Position numbers and translations under genes: made by a program. A stretch of 12,572 nucleotides of DNA from Bdellovibrionales bacterium (GTDB taxonomy: Bacteria; Bdellovibrionota; UBA2428), in the NCBI GenBank assembly GCA_018266335.1, contig JAFEAR010000099.1:1-12572 (forward strand). Direction: 5' to 3'. Shown piece by piece: positions 11,106-12,572 of this stretch; within the stretch, counting starts at the first letter, position 1, and each line of letters opens with the position of its first letter. The notes below the pieces were generated by a model. It had not been told where the DNA came from, searched no databases, and worked only from the letters and a program-made list of their open reading frames with translations.

Positions 11106-12572
11106 GCGAAGCTTCTCCAGAAGACCAGCAAACCCAGCAGGCCCGAACAAGCCCACAGCGTAAGCTCCGACCAAATGGGCAGGTGCCCAAGTGACGAAGC
11201 CAGCACGGAACCCACAAAAACGCCCGACGCTAAAATTGCGAGCGCAATGCGCGATTGTCCCTGCACCTGCGCTTTAGCCAGGGCATCGAGGTTGGTGATT
11301 TGCATGTTCAGGCGCAGCTCGCCGTTTTCTAGCAAGCGCAGCGCTTCGCCAATTTGGCGGGGCGCTTTGCCCATGAAGCGGGCCAAGTCGCGGCCCACGA
11401 AGAGCAAATCTTTCAGTACGCGTTTGGGGGCGTAACGCTCGCGCAGCAGGGCGCGCGTTTGTTTGGAGGCGGCGGAGATGATGTCGAAATCCGGATTCAG
11501 CGTGCGGCCAATGCCTTCGAGGGTCATGATGGCCTTGAAGACCATGATCAAATCGCGCGGAATAGAAATGCGATGGCGATACGCAATGCCGGCGCCTTCC
11601 ATCAGGAGCTTGCCCATGGGCACGTCTTTGAGGGGCAGGCCGTGGTAGGGCGAAAAGGCGTCGGCCACGTCGCGCTGAATGGCTTCAATGGCGCTCGAAC
11701 TGCGCGAGGCTTCGTGGTCGGAGCTCAGCGAAATGTATTCGTGCACGAGCAGTTCGTAGTCCTCCGTAAGGAGGGCCAGGAACATGTTGACCAGAGCATC
11801 CTTCGCCTTCTGCGAGAGGCGGCCCATGGCGCCGAAGTCGATGAGTCCTAGGCGGCCATCTGCGAGCACCAAAATGTTTCCGGCGTGCGGATCGCCATGG
11901 AAAAATCCGTCCACCAGCATGGATTGAAAAAAGCAATCCATGCCCTTCGTAAGCACTTCGCGCGGGTCTACACCCATGGCCCGGGCGCCTTCGAGATCGC
12001 TCAGTTTTACGCCGTGCAAACGTTGGAGCGTGATCACGCGCGGGCCCGAGAGCTGTGGATAAACCTTGGGCACCACTAAAAAATCGTTCGAGGCGAAATT
12101 GTCAGCGAAGCGTTTGATGTTGCTCGCTTCGAGTGTGAAGTTAGTTTCCGCAAGCAGAGACTTGCGGAATTCGTTGACCAGCACGTGCGGGCGAAACACG
12201 CGCACTTCGGCAGCGTAGCGCTCAAACAGCATGGCAAGCATTTCTAAAATTTCAAAATCCTGAGCGAGGGCTTTGTCGACGTCGGGCTTTTTGACCTTAA
12301 CGACCACTTCTTCACCGGCGAGGGTGCGGGCCACGTGCACTTGCGCAATGCTTGCGGTAGCGAGCGGCTCGGGATCGAAGCTCAGGAAGCATTCAGCCAG
12401 CGGCCGCCCCAAGTCTTCTTCAATGATGGGCTTGAGGGCTGCGAAGGGCACCGGGGGAACTTGGTCCTGTAATTTTTCTAGTTCGCGAATAACTTCGGGC
12501 GGAACCAGATCGGGGCGACCCGCTAAAATTTGTCCCACTTTAATGAAGGTCGGGCCCAGTTGCTCGAAGAGC
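11102..12572 (-). CDS. ABC1/UbiB (AarF)-family atypical kinase-like protein (5' end outside the window)
   Basis: About 490 residues are in the window, and the frame runs off the right edge. At the edge it reads LFEQLGPTFIKVGQILAGRPD, containing the family's KxGQ motif, so the true start is beyond the window. Downstream come the Ala-rich nucleotide loop region (PLATASIAQVHVA), the lysine in VVVKVKKPDV, the catalytic-loop equivalent HGDPHAGNI, and LIDFGAMG with the metal-binding DFG. The C-terminus has two hydrophobic helices (IALAILASGVFVGSVLA; LWACSGLLGLLVFW), typical of membrane-anchored UbiB proteins. The family acts as an ATPase/kinase-like factor supporting ubiquinone or other isoprenoid lipid metabolism. 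No ubiquinone gene is seen next to it. The stop overlaps the start chosen for the MBL gene, so the pair forms an operon. Confidence 0.92.
   Translation of the reverse strand, partial: LFEQLGPTFIKVGQILAGRPDLVPPEVIRELEKLQDQVPPVPFAALKPIIEEDLGRPLAECFLSFDPEPLATASIAQVHVARTLAGEEVVVKVKKPDVDKALAQDFEILEMLAMLFERYAAEVRVFRPHVLVNEFRKSLLAETNFTLEASNIKRFADNFASNDFLVVPKVYPQLSGPRVITLQRLHGVKLSDLEGARAMGVDPREVLTKGMDCFFQSMLVDGFFHGDPHAGNILVLADGRLGLIDFGAMGRLSQKAKDALVNMFLALLTEDYELLVHEYISLSSDHEASRSSSAIEAIQRDVADAFSPYHGLPLKDVPMGKLLMEGAGIAYRHRISIPRDLIMVFKAIMTLEGIGRTLNPDFDIISAASKQTRALLRERYAPKRVLKDLLFVGRDLARFMGKAPRQIGEALRLLENGELRLNMQITNLDALAKAQVQGQSRIALAILASGVFVGSVLASSLGHLPIWSELTLWACSGLLGLLVFWRSFA

Noticed and set aside
11106..11174. 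Extended N-terminus of the MBL-fold protein from TTG 11174
   Set aside because: It would overlap the UbiB-like gene by 73 bp in a region where that gene encodes its C-terminal membrane helix; no SD.

Overview
The window looks like chromosomal DNA from a Gram-negative, flagellated member of the Bdellovibrionota (Bdellovibrionales-like). The inference rests on a short flagellin with only D0/D1 regions, a delta-60-repeat propeller lipoprotein, an HNH protein with the N-terminal region of a paralogous family common in Bdellovibrio relatives, and two lipoproteins with clear lipoboxes. No tRNA, rRNA, CRISPR array, transposase or phage gene is visible. Most genes lie on the minus strand; the exceptions are a partial regulator at the left edge, the flagellin gene, and a 43-codon small gene.

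Left part (1-4754): a probable DNA-binding regulator (plus strand, cut by the edge) converges on, and overlaps by 17 bp, a secreted beta-propeller lipoprotein gene. Upstream of that gene, on the minus strand, lie an MFS transporter gene and ilvE (branched-chain amino acid aminotransferase). ilvE and the transporter are 13 bp apart and probably co-transcribed. A hairpin with a T-run separates ilvE from the HNH gene.

Middle (4788-7451): an HNH-nuclease-domain gene and a two-GNAT-domain acetyltransferase gene flank a 510-bp non-coding stretch. This stretch holds an 18-bp perfect palindrome, a near-copy of it in a longer direct repeat, a second pair of 32-bp direct repeats, and a smaller repeat-palindrome cluster close to the HNH start. 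Both flanking genes carry a TATAG(A/T)-N7-ATG arrangement and no Shine-Dalgarno (SD), which suggests leaderless mRNAs.

Right part (7452-12572): a flagellin gene with a sigma-28-like promoter and a long, GGA-rich, hairpin-containing leader, closed by a strong terminator; then a minus-strand seven-repeat delta-60 propeller lipoprotein. Divergent from it is a 43-aa basic, amphipathic small protein with an excellent SD and a near-consensus sigma-54 promoter. Its coding region contains the terminator of the opposing operon, a UbiB/ABC1-family kinase-like gene (cut by the right edge) followed by an NAPE-PLD-like metallo-beta-lactamase-fold hydrolase. The small gene and the palindrome repeats are the most unusual content.
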